Below are positions 1-11,559 of a DNA stretch of 64,000 nucleotides, piece after piece (within the stretch, counting starts at the first letter, position 1; the number at the start of each line of letters is the position of its first letter). Under the pieces are notes generated by a model, which ran no database searches, was not told the origin of the DNA, and saw only the letters and a program-made list of their open reading frames with translations. Origin of the DNA: Branchiostoma floridae (taxonomy: Eukaryota; Chordata; Leptocardii; Amphioxiformes; Branchiostomatidae); the NCBI RefSeq assembly GCF_000003815.2, contig NC_049987.1, forward strand, positions 13,707,075 through 13,771,074. The letters are read 5' to 3'. The translations under genes were made by a program, and so were the position numbers.

Positions 1-377
1 TCCTCCTCTATGAGACAGTGTACATAATTTAATACAATTCCTGCAAAATATAAAAACAAACGAAGCCATTCAGGTGCCATGCCTTTATATTAGCGTATTT
101 CCAGCTCTCGATTTTTGACCTTTCCAACTCTTTAGACAGTTGTACCAGTACATCACACTACATGTTGTGTACAGACGACAGTATCATTCCTGACATTCCA
201 AAGGCTTTGACACTTTGAAGGGCTAAACTTTTGCCAATCTTTTTACATCCAACAGGCGTAACGAACGGGCTCTCAGCTCAGGACAAAGGCCTTGTTTACC
301 GACGGCTTGAGGTAAACAAACAAACAAACCGAGAAAGGGGACATCTGCGAGTACAACAGGTGAGGGAGGCCATGTCA
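1..377. other. Upstream flank, no gene recognised
   Basis: No coding exon, RNA gene or repeat is recognised here. The stretch could be distal promoter of the coiled-coil gene that starts near 988, or the end of a neighbouring transcript outside the window. An open minus-strand frame covers 223-552 but has no recognisable motif. Confidence 0.4.
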
Positions 378-385
378 TGACGTCA
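378..385. promoter_or_regulatory. Palindromic CRE (TGACGTCA) upstream of coiled-coil gene
   Basis: A perfect 8-base cAMP-response element lies about 610 bp 5' of the first coding ATG of the coiled-coil gene. The motif is seen directly; binding by CREB/ATF proteins is known for this sequence, but use as a promoter element here is inference. The palindrome recurs eight times in the window, so one copy alone is weak evidence. Confidence 0.4.
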
Positions 386-987
386 GCGCGTGACTCGACT
401 TCGGACCGGCAGATTTTCGATCTTTCAAAGTCCATGGAAGACAGAGGGCTAAAAGGCTGGAAACGGAACAGTCTGGACAGGTCATTGTAGTGAGATTTCA
501 CTCTGATTACCGTGGAAAAAAGCTCATCTCCGTTTCTATAGCAACAAAGCATCCGACCCCGTTATTGGATTGGATTAACATTCGGTGAGTTTCTACAGTG
601 CAGTTTCACGCCTACAAAACCACAACATTGCAAGGTGAACGGTAGATGAAGAAATGTTGCTATGACCTTTGGTATGACCTTGACACTGAGCTTAAGACAC
701 GCTTGAAGACGTGCCCAACGACTCAAGACACTGCCTCGCACCCCAGGAGGTTCTGTTGTTGAAGTGTATGCATACACGGTGTGTGAATGGCGGAGTAAAT
801 CAGGTTAGTCCGTGCCATTTACTCTGACGGAAGTCAGAACACGACACCGCACTGTGGAACAACGCGCGCGAGGCTCCCCGTGAGAAAGCCCCGGACCTGA
901 CTGACAATGCTCACGGCGTGCTAATCTCCAGGGCGCCGCCCAGTAATTTCCAACCCTTTGTGACATGTAGAAAAACGAATTGTATTC

Positions 988-3900
988 ATGGCAACTCCCA
1001 TGGTGATGAGAATGGCGGCCACGGACCAAATAATCAAACAAACCCGCCAGGTCTTGGCGAACAACAATAAGATGTATAACGAGATTAAGGCCAGTGAGAA
1101 GCACCTTATGCAGCTCTACCAAGACTCCAGAGAGAGCGCCGAGGAGTTGGAGGCGTCTTACAAGGATCTCAAGGAGTCCGAGAGGGAAAATGAACGTCTT
1201 AGACAAGGATACTACCAGGCCTTGGCGGAGAAGAAGCAATTCGAGGAGGAGCGCGACTTGTACTTCGAGTACTCCAAGATTTTGAACGAAAAGAAGGACA
1301 AGTTTATTTCGAGAACGCAACGCGTGACCTCGACGAGTGGTAAGTACATCGAACTTTCCTTACAACTGTCTGAGAAGACGGACAGCTACATAAGGAAGCT
1401 GCTAGAAGAAGTGGAGAAATTTCACCAAGTGTACGGCACCCTAACGGAAGAGAAAGAGAAGTTCAAACGCGAGTGTAGCGATCTGAGCAAGGAGATAGAA
1501 GTGTTTAAGAAGGAATCGGAGAAACTGACACATGAGAGGGATAAGTATGAACTGCAAGGCATCGCCCTCGGTGGCGAGATAGACGAGTTGAAAGAAACTC
1601 GCGACACCTTGGAAGAAGAGAGAAATAAGTACCGAGAAGAAGGCAGCAAAATGACCAAGGAGAGAGACAAATACAAAGAGCAGACGGAAGAGTTGACGAA
1701 GGACAGAGACCGGTTTAAGGAAGAATCTATCCGACTGGCGGAGGAGAAGGAGAAATACAAGGAGGACGGCATCCGACTTGCAGGAGAGGTGGAGAAATAC
1801 AGCTCACAAGCCCGAGTGCTCGAAGAAGAAAGGAACAAATTCAAAACGGAATCTGAGAAGTTGACAAAAGAAAGGGACGAATTCAAGGAGGAAAGCGAGA
1901 AGCTCTTGGTGGAAAGGGACGGTTTCAAGGAGGAGACGGGTAAGCTTAACACAGAGATCTCTCGCTTTAAGGAAAATGTTAAAGGCTTGGCGAAGGACAG
2001 GGATAAATTCAAAGAACAGGTCACAAAGCTGACCCAAGAACGGGACATGTACAGGGATGACTACAGGAAAATTATCAGGGAAAGAGAAACAGTGGGAAAG
2101 GAAAAGGACAGACTCGCGTTGGAGGAATTCAGAGCGAAGGAGAAGAACTCAGAACTGAGAGAAACCAAGAGAGAAATAGAACAGAGGTACGAGTCGGCAA
2201 AGAAGGAGAAATCTAAGGTGGAATCTATGGTACAAAAAGACGAACGGACAATGACTCAACTCAAGAAGGAGATCAAGAAGCAAGAGAAGATCATCGCGGA
2301 CTTGAAGGCGCAGAGAGACCGCACGATTCGTAGAAGAGACGCGCGAACACAGACAGACCAAGACTTGGAGTGTGAGCTGAGGGATATCGCGGTGGCACAT
2401 GCGCAGCTGAAGATGAGACAAGCCATGAAAGAGCGAGAAAAATTGAGAATAGAAAGAGACAAAGCAGAGAAGGCCAGAGACCGCGCACTGTCGGTCCTAG
2501 ACAAGAAAATCGAGCAAAGTGACTCTAGCCGAGCTGCCGCAGACAAAGCCAAGGATCGAGCCAAAGAACTTGAAGAGCTGGTTAAGAAACTCACCAAGTA
2601 TTATGATGCTTCCAAGAAAGAGCTAGCCAAGGCGGACGCGAAGATAGACAAGGACAAGAAGGCGATTGAAGACTTGAAAGATGACACTAAGAAACTGAAA
2701 TCACGGATTGCCTCTCTGAAGAGAGAACGGGATACCAGGAACAAAGAAGTACAGGTAATGTCTGTTTCAGCCTTTCCCTATATCTATATTTTGATCGTTA
2801 TTTCAATTGTCATCATCAAAGTACAGACTAACAATATGACATTTCTTCTCTGTCTGTCAATTCGAAGTATATAGTCACACCCCGCAGATTATTGTATCTA
2901 AACAGTGGGACCACAATGAATATCAGCTGAGAAGAAGAAAACTGTGTTATCTTTTTAAAAGGCAAAGCTAGTACTTTCAAGCACGTTTGACCAAAGAAAA
3001 ATGTTTATACACATGTACTTTCTATTCTAAACATGTCGCCATGACACCACTTGACCCCTTGGATTCCTGCCATTAACGTTGTTAGTCTACGACATGATAT
3101 GTAGACAGGAGACCACCGAGGAAGGACTGTTCTATTAAGATATGGGCCAGGGGTGAAGATAGAAAAGGCATCCCATCTTGCCTTCTGCCCTTTCCTATCT
3201 TCTCTGTGAAATTCTTTAAGGATTTTAGAGGATCCTCTACAACAAACAACGCAAACAAACATGTTACCCCCTTTTTTAATCCCGCCTCTGCTCACCGACA
3301 ATGTTTCATTGGCACCATGCGCCCTTTCACCTGCAGTGTGTTTATAAACACAGGGTTTCACTGTTATTTTGGGCTAACCATGGGTGGTCTATTGAAAATG
3401 TTATATTATGAGAGCAAGTTTCATATGTCATCATTTTGTATGCGAGGATTCGTTATCATAATGGTGTTTATATTTCTATTTGTATCACTGTTTTTGCTGT
3501 TACCATTATATTTTCCTTGTCAGCAGATGTTGTTTCAATTTTTTACGATGGCTAGCTCTGTACTTCTGCCACACAAAAGACAAACTGCAAACTGTCATCT
3601 AGCGGATTTGCTGGGTAGTGCATATAATGTTTCTCAATCTATTTAGAAAACGATGAATAGTGTCATGAAAAGGGTCTCGAATGGGGTCAGTGTTCTTTTT
3701 TTTCAGTGATTTCTATATTGACAATGAACTTCACAATTTGTTTTGTTTCTTTCCAGACGGACAGCCCCGACAACGATGAAGATAGTGTGGACGAGGAGAA
3801 GGAGGAGTTAGAACGTGACCTTGAACAGGCTCACCTTGACATAGAGGACCTGCAGGAGCAGCTGAAGCAGTCGGAGGACCTGAGACGTCAGACCGAGCAG

Positions 3901-4506
3901 GAGAAGGAGAAGGAACGGCGCGACTACGAACTTGTTAAGCGGAAACTACGGTACTATGAGAAGAAGATGGAGGAAGAGAGGACCAAGAGGATGAAACAGG
4001 GTTCGCAGCCAGAGGAGGCTAAACCTGCGAAAGAACCGGCGAAACCGCCGCCGCCTAAACCAAAGACAGCTCCGCCGTTCAAACCAGCGAATAGACCGCC
4101 GACAGCACATCCTAACAACACACCGAAGTCGGCGTGGTCTAATAATAAAACTATGTCGTCATCAGTGTCGTATCGTACACAGACTCCACAAGCATACACA
4201 GAACCTCCGAAATCGAAGATCACGAATCCGTACATGATGCCGGCTGGCATGCCGGCTTCCAGTCCGATGTCGGCGGCAGCAGCGTCCGCCGCGCCCGCCT
4301 CGGCTCCCGCCAGCGCCAGCGGACCCACGATATCGCGCCCGCCGGCTAGCATGGCAGGGCCCGCGTCAGCTAGCATCCCCGGGCCCGGCGGGTATGGAGG
4401 GTACGGCGCTTCTTCACAACCCAAACCGATCCCAATGAGAAGAAACACTTTTCTGAGACCGTCCGGAGGGGGAGCGAAGCCGGTTCCTACGAAAACAACG
4501 AAGTAG
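988..4506 (+). CDS. Unrecognised 838-aa coiled-coil protein, two exons
   Basis: Two coding exons joined in phase 0: 988-2754 (donor CAG|GTAATG) and 3757-4506 (acceptor TTCTTTCCAG), stop TAG at 4504-4506. An in-frame TGA at 961 closes the frame upstream. Residues 1-150 are polar and helical; 155-378 form sixteen consecutive 14-residue repeats (pattern E-R-D-K-F/Y-K-E..., two heptads each); 379-640 continue as highly charged coiled coil; the last 165 residues are Pro/Ala/Ser-rich and basic with a PPPP stretch. There is no signal peptide or membrane segment, so a cytoplasmic or cytoskeletal structural role is likely but inferred. I do not recognise the family; resemblance to myosin tail or golgin proteins would be compositional only. 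The start is uncertain: ATGs occur at 988, 1000, 1006 and 1012. The 1012 ATG (AGAATGGCG) has the best initiation context and overlaps a YY1-like ATGGCGGCC motif. Confidence 0.85.
1450..2121 (+). repeat. Sixteen tandem 14-residue (42-bp) repeats within the coiled-coil gene
   Basis: Residues 155-378 divide into 16 blocks of exactly 14 residues with no insertion or deletion. Each begins with an E/D-x-x-K/R-F/Y-like core, for example ERDKYKEQTEELTK and DRDKFKEQVTKLTQ. A 14-residue period equals two heptads, keeping the hydrophobic seam in register. DNA copies have diverged, so the array is old rather than a recent microsatellite. Confidence 0.85.
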
Positions 4507-5363
4507 TCGCTAAAGAAAGACATTCGGTTATCAACGTGGAAATCTTACATATTGTAACTAAAGTATCCTGTTCCGTTGGACACTAAAACATACGTGGAAA
4601 TCATTCAGACGTAAAGTAAAATAAGTTTAGAAAAGTCTATGTTAGACAACATTAGGATATCATACATAAATGTACATACATAATGTGCACTTAGGGCTAT
4701 TCCATTGTAAGCTTCAGGAGGGGTGACACGACTGGATGGCGTAGCATTGGTCAACTGAACACATGCACGTGAGATAGATAGATTCAACAATTCGAACGTT
4801 TCGCAATATCAAAACCCTAAAATTCAGAAAATACATGGTTGACTCCTAAGATACATAACAGAAATTCCACTATAGGAACACATTCTCTAATCTCCACAAT
4901 ATAGACATAAGTGCAAAGCTTTTATTCCGTCAATATTGACCGACGGAGGCAATACTAGAGATGTTTCGTCATGCCACCTGTTAATTCCTGCAGTAAATTA
5001 GCTATTCGGTAGGAGCGCTATTGTCCAGTCATGTCTGAACATCGACGCCTCTGAGGTTGCTTTATGGAATAGCCCAAAATGCACGAATATGCTGCTAAAA
5101 TGTACTGTCTTCAAGTACGTACGAATGTGTTATTGCTGCTTAAGTGTCTTTGTACGTTATAAACATGTGAGATGTTTAAGTTTTTAACTGTAAACAATGT
5201 ACTGTTTTAATAGCCATTTGTGTCAAACGTTTAATTCGGTTAAAGCCATATGACGTCACTTCCGTTTGAAGTGAAAGGGGCCAAAATCTGTTATGAGAGA
5301 ACTTTTTGTCTGTGTCACGTGCAGATCTGATCTTGCATGACGACGAAGATGAATTTCAATAAA
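4507..5363 (+). terminator. 3' UTR and poly(A) signal of the coiled-coil gene
   Basis: The sequence after the stop codon has no long frame. A canonical AATAAA lies at 5358-5363, followed by a T/GT-rich stretch (TCGTTGGTTATTTTGTTTG) as expected of a cleavage site. The 3' UTR would be about 0.87 kb. A TGACGTCA palindrome at 5251-5258 lies inside it. Confidence 0.6.
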
Positions 5364-5384
5364 TAAGGATCGTCTGTTACACGC

Positions 5385-6164
5385 TTTCGTTGGTTATTTT
5401 GTTTGTCAACATGAATATGCCCACCCAAACATACATAGCAAAGATTGTCAACACAAACTGCTCAATACCAATTTCAAAGCGACTAGCCAATTGCAAAAGT
5501 ACGAGCCAAACTTCAAAATCACTGCGCTTTGGTCAAAATCACAGCAATTAGGTCCCTCTTCCATTTCACGAAATCTGATCAACTTTTCTGAAATAATATT
5601 TGACATCAATCAATGTTTATTCAAATATCGTAACCTTTTCTTCCCCTATATCTCTTACTGAGAGTTCAAGCCCACTCACACATATTCTCGTTCTTTACCG
5701 CGAACACCTGTTCTCCTGCTTATCATACTATAATCGCTAGAGGTCGCTGTCAAAAGGACGCACCTCCTAAACCTTATTAACATAATCTATGTCACTTTTT
5801 ATAAAGTTGCTATTTTCATTAAGAATACTTTAAAGGCAATCAAAAGTATTTGTTGATAAATCATTAATTAAAACATCAAATATATTTTTGAAGAATATTT
5901 GGGAAATTGTGTCAATATTTTAAACAAGACAATTTATGTTGCCAAATATAACCACAAACGCCAATATTTGGCATTTAGGTCGCACCCCCTCCGGGTAACT
6001 GATCGATAAAAAGGGCATTTACCGTCACTGGTACTCAGGCTGCTTTGCGGCCTGGGCGGAATCGCCATCCAGGGATTTCGGATGCATAATATTTGGGGAC
6101 TGAGGCTGTTGGTTGCCACTAGCACCGACGCCCACGTTTAAATCAAAGAAAATGGACCAGAATA
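5385..6164. other. Intergenic, AT-rich, nothing recognised
   Basis: No exon, RNA gene or repeat structure is recognised between the poly(A) region and the inverted-repeat element at 6.2 kb. Confidence 0.5.
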
Positions 6165-6560
6165 CGCCATTCTCACGCGGCGGCCATGATAGACGTCAAT
6201 GATGGAAGACGAGGTCAATGAGGCAAACAGACAAAACTTATTTCTAAAATCAACTTCCATTTACTTTTTCCCCAAATCACCAAAATTTTCACAATACAAA
6301 ATCAAATAATGAATATTATAACTAGTGTTATACACCGACAAATAGGGCAATTTAGAGTAACATAGACTGAATCTCTTAAGGAAGAGATGCAAATAAATAA
6401 TAATGCATGCAAATACTTGACGGACATGCAGACATTCCCTTATTGGTCGATTTTCTAATCCCCTTGCTATCATTGGTTGAACTACTAATTAGGATGGAAG
6501 GTCTTTGTTTGCCTCATTGAACTCGTTTTAGATCTATCATGGCCGCCACGTGAGAAAGGC
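6165..6560. mobile_element. MITE with about 55-bp terminal inverted repeats
   Basis: The left arm (CTCACGCGGCGGCCATGATA from 6172, then a diverged stretch, then TCAATGAGGCAAACA) is matched inversely by the right arm ending at 6554 (TATCATGGCCGCCACGTGAG). The interior is AT-rich and non-coding. Length of about 390 bp and lack of a frame fit a non-autonomous DNA transposon. No clear target duplication was identified, so the superfamily is undecided. Confidence 0.7.
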
Positions 6561-6828
6561 ATGAACTTCATGAAGCTACAGGAAGAACCTCTATTTTTCT
6601 CAGAAGGCCCTATCGTTTACATGTCACAGGTTACAACATACAGGTGAGTCACAGTCAAAGAGGATGCATTTCAGAGTAAAACTCACATGTAGATATCCAA
6701 TACTATAGCTAGTTGGCTGTACATTTTTTATGGGTGAACGCTAACAGTGTACTGGTTCAAAATATATGCGTGCCATGCTACTGTGTGGTGTGTACAGATT
6801 AAAACCTGCTAAAGATCTACAGTTTCAA

Positions 6829-6927
6829 ACACGCGCACGCATGCACGCACACACACACACATGCACACACATGCACACACAGACACTAAAACTAAAACAC
6901 ACTCATACACACATGCTCGCACGCACG

Positions 6928-6982
<55 letters not shown>
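6829..6982. repeat. (CA)n microsatellite with interspersed GC steps
   Basis: About 150 bp of alternating CA/TG with CGCACG and CATG interruptions at the left. All frames across it are repeat artefacts. Confidence 0.95.
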
Positions 6983-6983
<1 letters not shown>

Positions 6984-6985
<2 letters not shown>

Positions 6986-8929
6986 GTGTGACCTCACCTC
7001 ACACCAGGGAGGTTGAAAGAGATTCCTCTTGGTGACGGCATTGGTGTGTGACTTGGAAAAACAAGGAAGGATGGATAAGATTAGGGTAACAGGTGAAACA
7101 TAACCAATCAAAGAAACAAGAGATTCCAATTTCTCCACGGATGACACCCGCCCCTCCCCCAGCAATACTACCTGGTCCATTCTTAGAATATACTTGGGTC
7201 GATGACAAAGATTGTTTACTGCCACAGGGGCTTTTACGAAAATTGAATTGGCCTCAAGAAATTGAATGAATTCTCTGCAAATCAATTTGCATATGTTGCC
7301 TTCTGGTCTTCTTCTTGGAAGGCCCGGATATGTTACTCCAACAACAGACCACTCACGTCAATCAAACGTGTACACATAATTGATAATTGCGCACACAACG
7401 TCCTGTTGCATGTACGTGGTACCAGTTGTCATTTCGTAGAATATTATGACACGCCGCAATACCAGCGCTCCTGAATCGTGCACTTTCGTATAAGACAAAG
7501 GCTGAGGCATAAACTACAACATACCAACGACTCGTTTATTATACGTTTCATTCTCTATCTTTGTCGCTTTTCAACATCCCCAAATGATCGAGATCACTTG
7601 TCAATCCGTGATAAATAGTCACTTTGACAGTCCATGTTATTGACGACACCTTGCGGTTATTATCAGAAGTGCATGTACAATCGCTCTCGCTGCGAACACC
7701 AGACCGTGAATGTTATGTCACGCGACTCACGCCTATTCACGGAATTTCAGTCAGGCGGTTTATGCACTGTACATGGTACAAGTATCCCATACAAACATGG
7801 CTGTGTACACACGAAATGGCGAGGAATTCGTGTTTAAACTTTCCACTCTCCGGACTCTGGTTTTGTATACAACAGTCAACGTTACCAAAACTTGGCAAGT
7901 ATACACAAGGATAGTGCGAAGAAGCATTTGAACTTCACCTTACACTTTAAAGACTTGAGTACCTGTCACTGTAAATCCAACACGGGCAAAAGTACATGTT
8001 GACTATTCGTTATGCGTTAATAATCATGCTTTTTGACGGAACAATATTGACGAATGGAAAACTTTTATTGTACACATTCATGCCTGGAATGGATAGAAAC
8101 ATGTCAATCGTATGATTAAACAAATAGACAAACATAGATAGGAAAGTATACGCAACAATACAAGAATCAAAATAGTACGCAAAAGTGTTGTACTAAGCTA
8201 ACTAAGTAGAGTCAACTTCGTGTCAAAGTTTGACTTATGTTTCTATTCTTACACAAGGATCGTCAAATCACATCAAAAATGAAAATGTATCCGTTAACGT
8301 TACATTTAAATTAGATTATCGACGTAAGCACCATTTTCTTTGATATGGTTAAGAGTACATTTGACATTACGCTAGATTATAAAGTATATTTGGCAAAACG
8401 TCTCTCTAATATTTGCGAAGACTGCCACGTTGTTTTGACTTTATGACCCCCTCCATCCATCTTGATGTTTACATTGACCTGTGCATGATTGACACTATAC
8501 CATCAGCACTAAACTTAGAAGCCTAACGGAGAACCCCGCCGGAAGGATGGCCCATGTGACAGGTCACACCAACCATGTTTTGTACGAACGTACAGTCAGA
8601 GTTCGGGTCAGGGCAGGACACGGCGGTGATTTTGGGAATCCTGTTTTTGACATCTGTTTGTTGACAGTGTTTCAATTGGACACAGGATTTGGTTCAGACG
8701 TGGTTTTCCACATACGCCAGTGTTGAATAGTCTTATTTACACTAGGGTTTTACACTACTAACGTGTTAGTATCCCTGTACCACGTTCGGTATCAATTTAC
8801 AATTTTCATATAGCAAGAGCCAAACTGTTATTTGTGGAAAGCACCATTTCTGCTGTACGTAGCGTGGCAAATGCTATGCCCATTCGACGCATGATTTTAT
8901 AGCTATTCTTAAGCTTTATCAAGTCTTTT
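6984..8929. other. Intergenic, no gene recognised
   Basis: Short open frames occur but none shows a domain, composition or splice structure supporting a gene. A TAACGTTA palindrome lies at 8295-8302. Confidence 0.45.
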
Positions 8930-8932
8930 TAA

Positions 8933-9748
8933 TACCCCCCTCACATTATATACGATCTTCGGACGTTCTTCGCGATCGCAAAAAGGTCGGCTGATTTTAA
9001 GATCTTAAGATGGTCTTGCGTATATTTCGCCTCAAAACTGTCCCCCTCACATATACGCGAGGCTCGTGAGATCGACGGTGAATAAATCTATGATAATAAA
9101 CCTCCCATGACCTCTTGCACGCGGACAAGGTAACATAAAACGTTCCTCAAAAAAGGGAAGAGATCAATAAATGTTGCTTATTTTGTTGTCGGAATCTTTT
9201 TAACCAATGAATGGAATGCGCGGGCATAATAGAAATGACGCAAGAAAAGAAAGTGTATCACAAAGCCACCCTACATACTGCCACAGCGGCCACAATGTTA
9301 GAATTACCCTCACATTCCCAGAAATTCAATATTTGTAAACAAACGGAAGTCGGGCGAACGTCGCCCGAACGTTGCCCAACTGACGGGCGTTCGCCATCCG
9401 ATTTGCGCTCGATGATTAATAACTATGTCTTTGCTCGCCTATCGGTCTTCAATCGTTGGATTGACGCAAGACTATTGACCGATACCCTTGCAAGGTACGC
9501 ACGATTCGTACGCACAATCTGCGACTCGGTAACGAGCTGTGCGATTTTGGAGATTTCCTTCGACTAGTCGCATATGTTAAGAACATGTTTCGCTGCACCG
9601 CGACCGTCGTAAGACTCCTGAAAACTGCCGGCGATCCGTAAAAATCGCAAGATGATCGTGAGAATACCGGACGTCTTACTCACGAAAATGTCATTCAGAG
9701 TTCGTAAACTAGTCTTCCGATCGAATCGCGCCTATTGTGAGGGGGGTA
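8933..9748. mobile_element. 816-bp non-autonomous Harbinger-like DNA element
   Basis: The ends are inverted copies: TACCCCCCTCACA at the left and TGTGAGGGGGGTA at the right. They are flanked by the 3-bp direct repeat TAA (8930-8932 and 9749-9751). A 3-bp TWA duplication is typical of PIF/Harbinger elements, so that assignment is inference from the junctions. The interior is rich in CpG-containing GATCG and CGGGCG words, with an inner copy of the CCTCACA terminus near 9045. It has one 118-codon frame (9211-9567) without recognisable transposase motifs. Confidence 0.65.
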
Positions 9749-9751
9749 TAA

Positions 9752-10791
9752 GGCGTACAGAAGTAGCCACACAGTTTCAAAACTATGAATAAAGAATACA
9801 GTAAGAAAACGACACAAAATCGTCACATCTTGAGACCCTAACCTACTGGTGTACAACGACGGCTTACACTTTTAGTCAAGTGTAAAGTCAAGGGCTGAGC
9901 TATATATATACTTGTGGTAACGTTATACTAACACCTGTTATAACACCTTTGCTGATGTCGTTTATCACAGCACCTGTCGCAATTACTAAGGAAAGGGGAG
10001 GGGCAGTTATGTAACCTGAGATACTATGCAAAACATCAACCTATTATACAACGCCTGCTATGGGTCAACTGCAAGGTCAACTTTTATTGAGAGGGAAAAT
10101 GTAGAGGGGGTTAGATAAATGGAGACCGTCCCAGAAAAGCTACGGAGACACAACTACTGGGAATTCTTGGCCAGCTGCACCAAAAATAGCCTTTAAGTGT
10201 TTGTGTTGGGTGTTAACGTTGCAGTTGGTGAACGTTTGTGGGATGGCGGCGCCTGTTTCGGTGGTTACGTAGTGGATATAACGTTAGGTTACAATATATT
10301 TCACTATAACAACCGCCATTTGCACTAAGCAAACAGCAAAACTAAACCCAAGCTACTTCTGTATGCAACTTTTAAGTGTTACACAGTAGAAATGATCACG
10401 AGCCAAGAGTACTTCTGCAATTTGAAGTGTCACACTCGAAAGCTTGCAAGTCCACCTGCTTTCCTCATAACTGATTCAGTACGAAAATACCTTTCGTATG
10501 GAGTTTCAGATAAGGCATCATTCAATTCAATTCAATTCCCCATACAGCAATCACACGTTAACAATCGACATGTAAGAGTTAGAGGGAGGAGGCAAACTAT
10601 GGGCAAATAGGGTCGCTCCGCACACAAAATTTAAAGGGTTTTCTTTTAACACCCCGAGTAGAAAAAAAGTGGTGCATAAAAAGTGTGGTTCTATGAAAAA
10701 ATTTGTGGTTCTATTTTATGCAAACGAGTTCATAGTACCACACTTTTCATAGTACCACTCTTTTCTGCACAATTGGGATATAAACACTTTA
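9752..10791. other. Intergenic, possible first-exon signal near 10.24 kb
   Basis: No exon is demonstrable. GGGATGGCGGCG near 10240 resembles the YY1 motif often found at metazoan transcription starts. The frame after this ATG stops after nine codons unless spliced. TAACGTTA palindromes lie at 9918-9925 and 10279-10286. Confidence 0.35.
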
Positions 10792-10891
10792 NNNNNNNNN
10801 NNNNNNNNNNNNNNNNNNNNNNNNNNNNNNNNNNNNNNNNNNNNNNNNNNNNNNNNNNNNNNNNNNNNNNNNNNNNNNNNNNNNNNNNNNN
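10792..10891. other. Assembly gap, 100 N
   Basis: Exactly 100 unknown bases, the usual placeholder for a scaffold gap of unknown size. Confidence 0.99.
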
Positions 10892-11212
10892 CTGATTAGG
10901 TTGCAAGTACACGTTTTATTCTTGCAAGTGCGTATGGCTATATAGATTTCGGCTTCGATAATAGCAGGCCTTTCTTCCATACAATACTAGTAGTCGAAGT
11001 GAATTGCAGCTGAGTGGCATACTCTAAGTGCTCACTAAGTCCTTAAATCATACCCTTACTTCTCTGTGTTCTAAGATAGACACCACTCTATCCATAACCA
11101 TAGTTACAGATATCCTTGAAAGGAAGTGGGGTCTTTATGAGCACTGCTTGATGGTATTTTTATCACACTGGCCGACTCTTGCCAAAATGTCACTCCACCA
11201 CACATGTGAATA
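10892..11212. other. Intergenic, nothing recognised
   Basis: Short stretch between the gap and the next inverted-repeat element; no gene or repeat seen. Confidence 0.4.
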
Positions 11213-11556
11213 TAGCCTGGGCGCCAGACTGTTTCCAGGGCCTACACAGATCCTCGCATCCGGATCCTGAGGACCAGCTGAACATGACCAAACAGAGTGG
11301 TTTGAAAATTCTAGGCTAGGGTGCCAACTCTGGGAGCGGGACATATGTTTCTTCCAGATGTAGAGCCGTATTTTAGGCGTTTTTATCGGGCTTTCAATTT
11401 TGTACCGTTTTGTTAGGCCGCGAGATATTAACAAAGCGGTACAAAGTAGCCAGACAAAAACGCCTGAAAAAACGTAAGCCGGAGCCTAATAACCTCTGCT
11501 CAGTAGAGACAATGGAGTAGTATCACCCTGGTATCCAGGGCCTGGTATCCAGGCTA
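11213..11556. mobile_element. MITE (CAGACTGTTTCCAGGGCCTAC family) carrying a nested MITE
   Basis: The left end TAGCCTGGGCGCCAG and right end CCTGGTATCCAGGCTA are inverted copies. The subterminal word GCCAGACTGTTTCCAGGGCC links it to elements at 13822 and 22970. A second palindromic element (about 11330-11505) lies inside it. Confidence 0.6.
11330..11505. mobile_element. Palindromic MITE nested in the 11.2-kb element
   Basis: Long inverted arms (GCGTTTTTATCGGGCTTTC at the left; a degenerate counterpart through ACAAAAACGCCTGAAAAAAC at the right) with a right end reading CCTCTGCTCAGTAGAG. These match the 29521 family (terminus CTCCAAGCAGAGG). The ends are eroded, so boundaries are approximate. 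Confidence 0.6.
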
Positions 11557-11559
11557 ATG

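Noticed and set aside
223-552. 109-codon minus-strand frame upstream of the coiled-coil gene
   Set aside because: No motif or splice structure; could be promoter DNA. Kept only as a note.
1422-2048. 208-codon Ser/Leu-rich frame antisense to the coiled-coil gene
   Set aside because: Mirror of the Lys/Glu-rich repeats on the other strand; the composition follows from the sense codons.
3954-4523. 189-codon Gly-rich frame antisense to exon 2 of the coiled-coil gene
   Set aside because: Shadow of the Pro/Ala-rich tail.
6809-7285. Minus-strand frame with a long CVCV repeat
   Set aside because: Translation of the CA/TG microsatellite.
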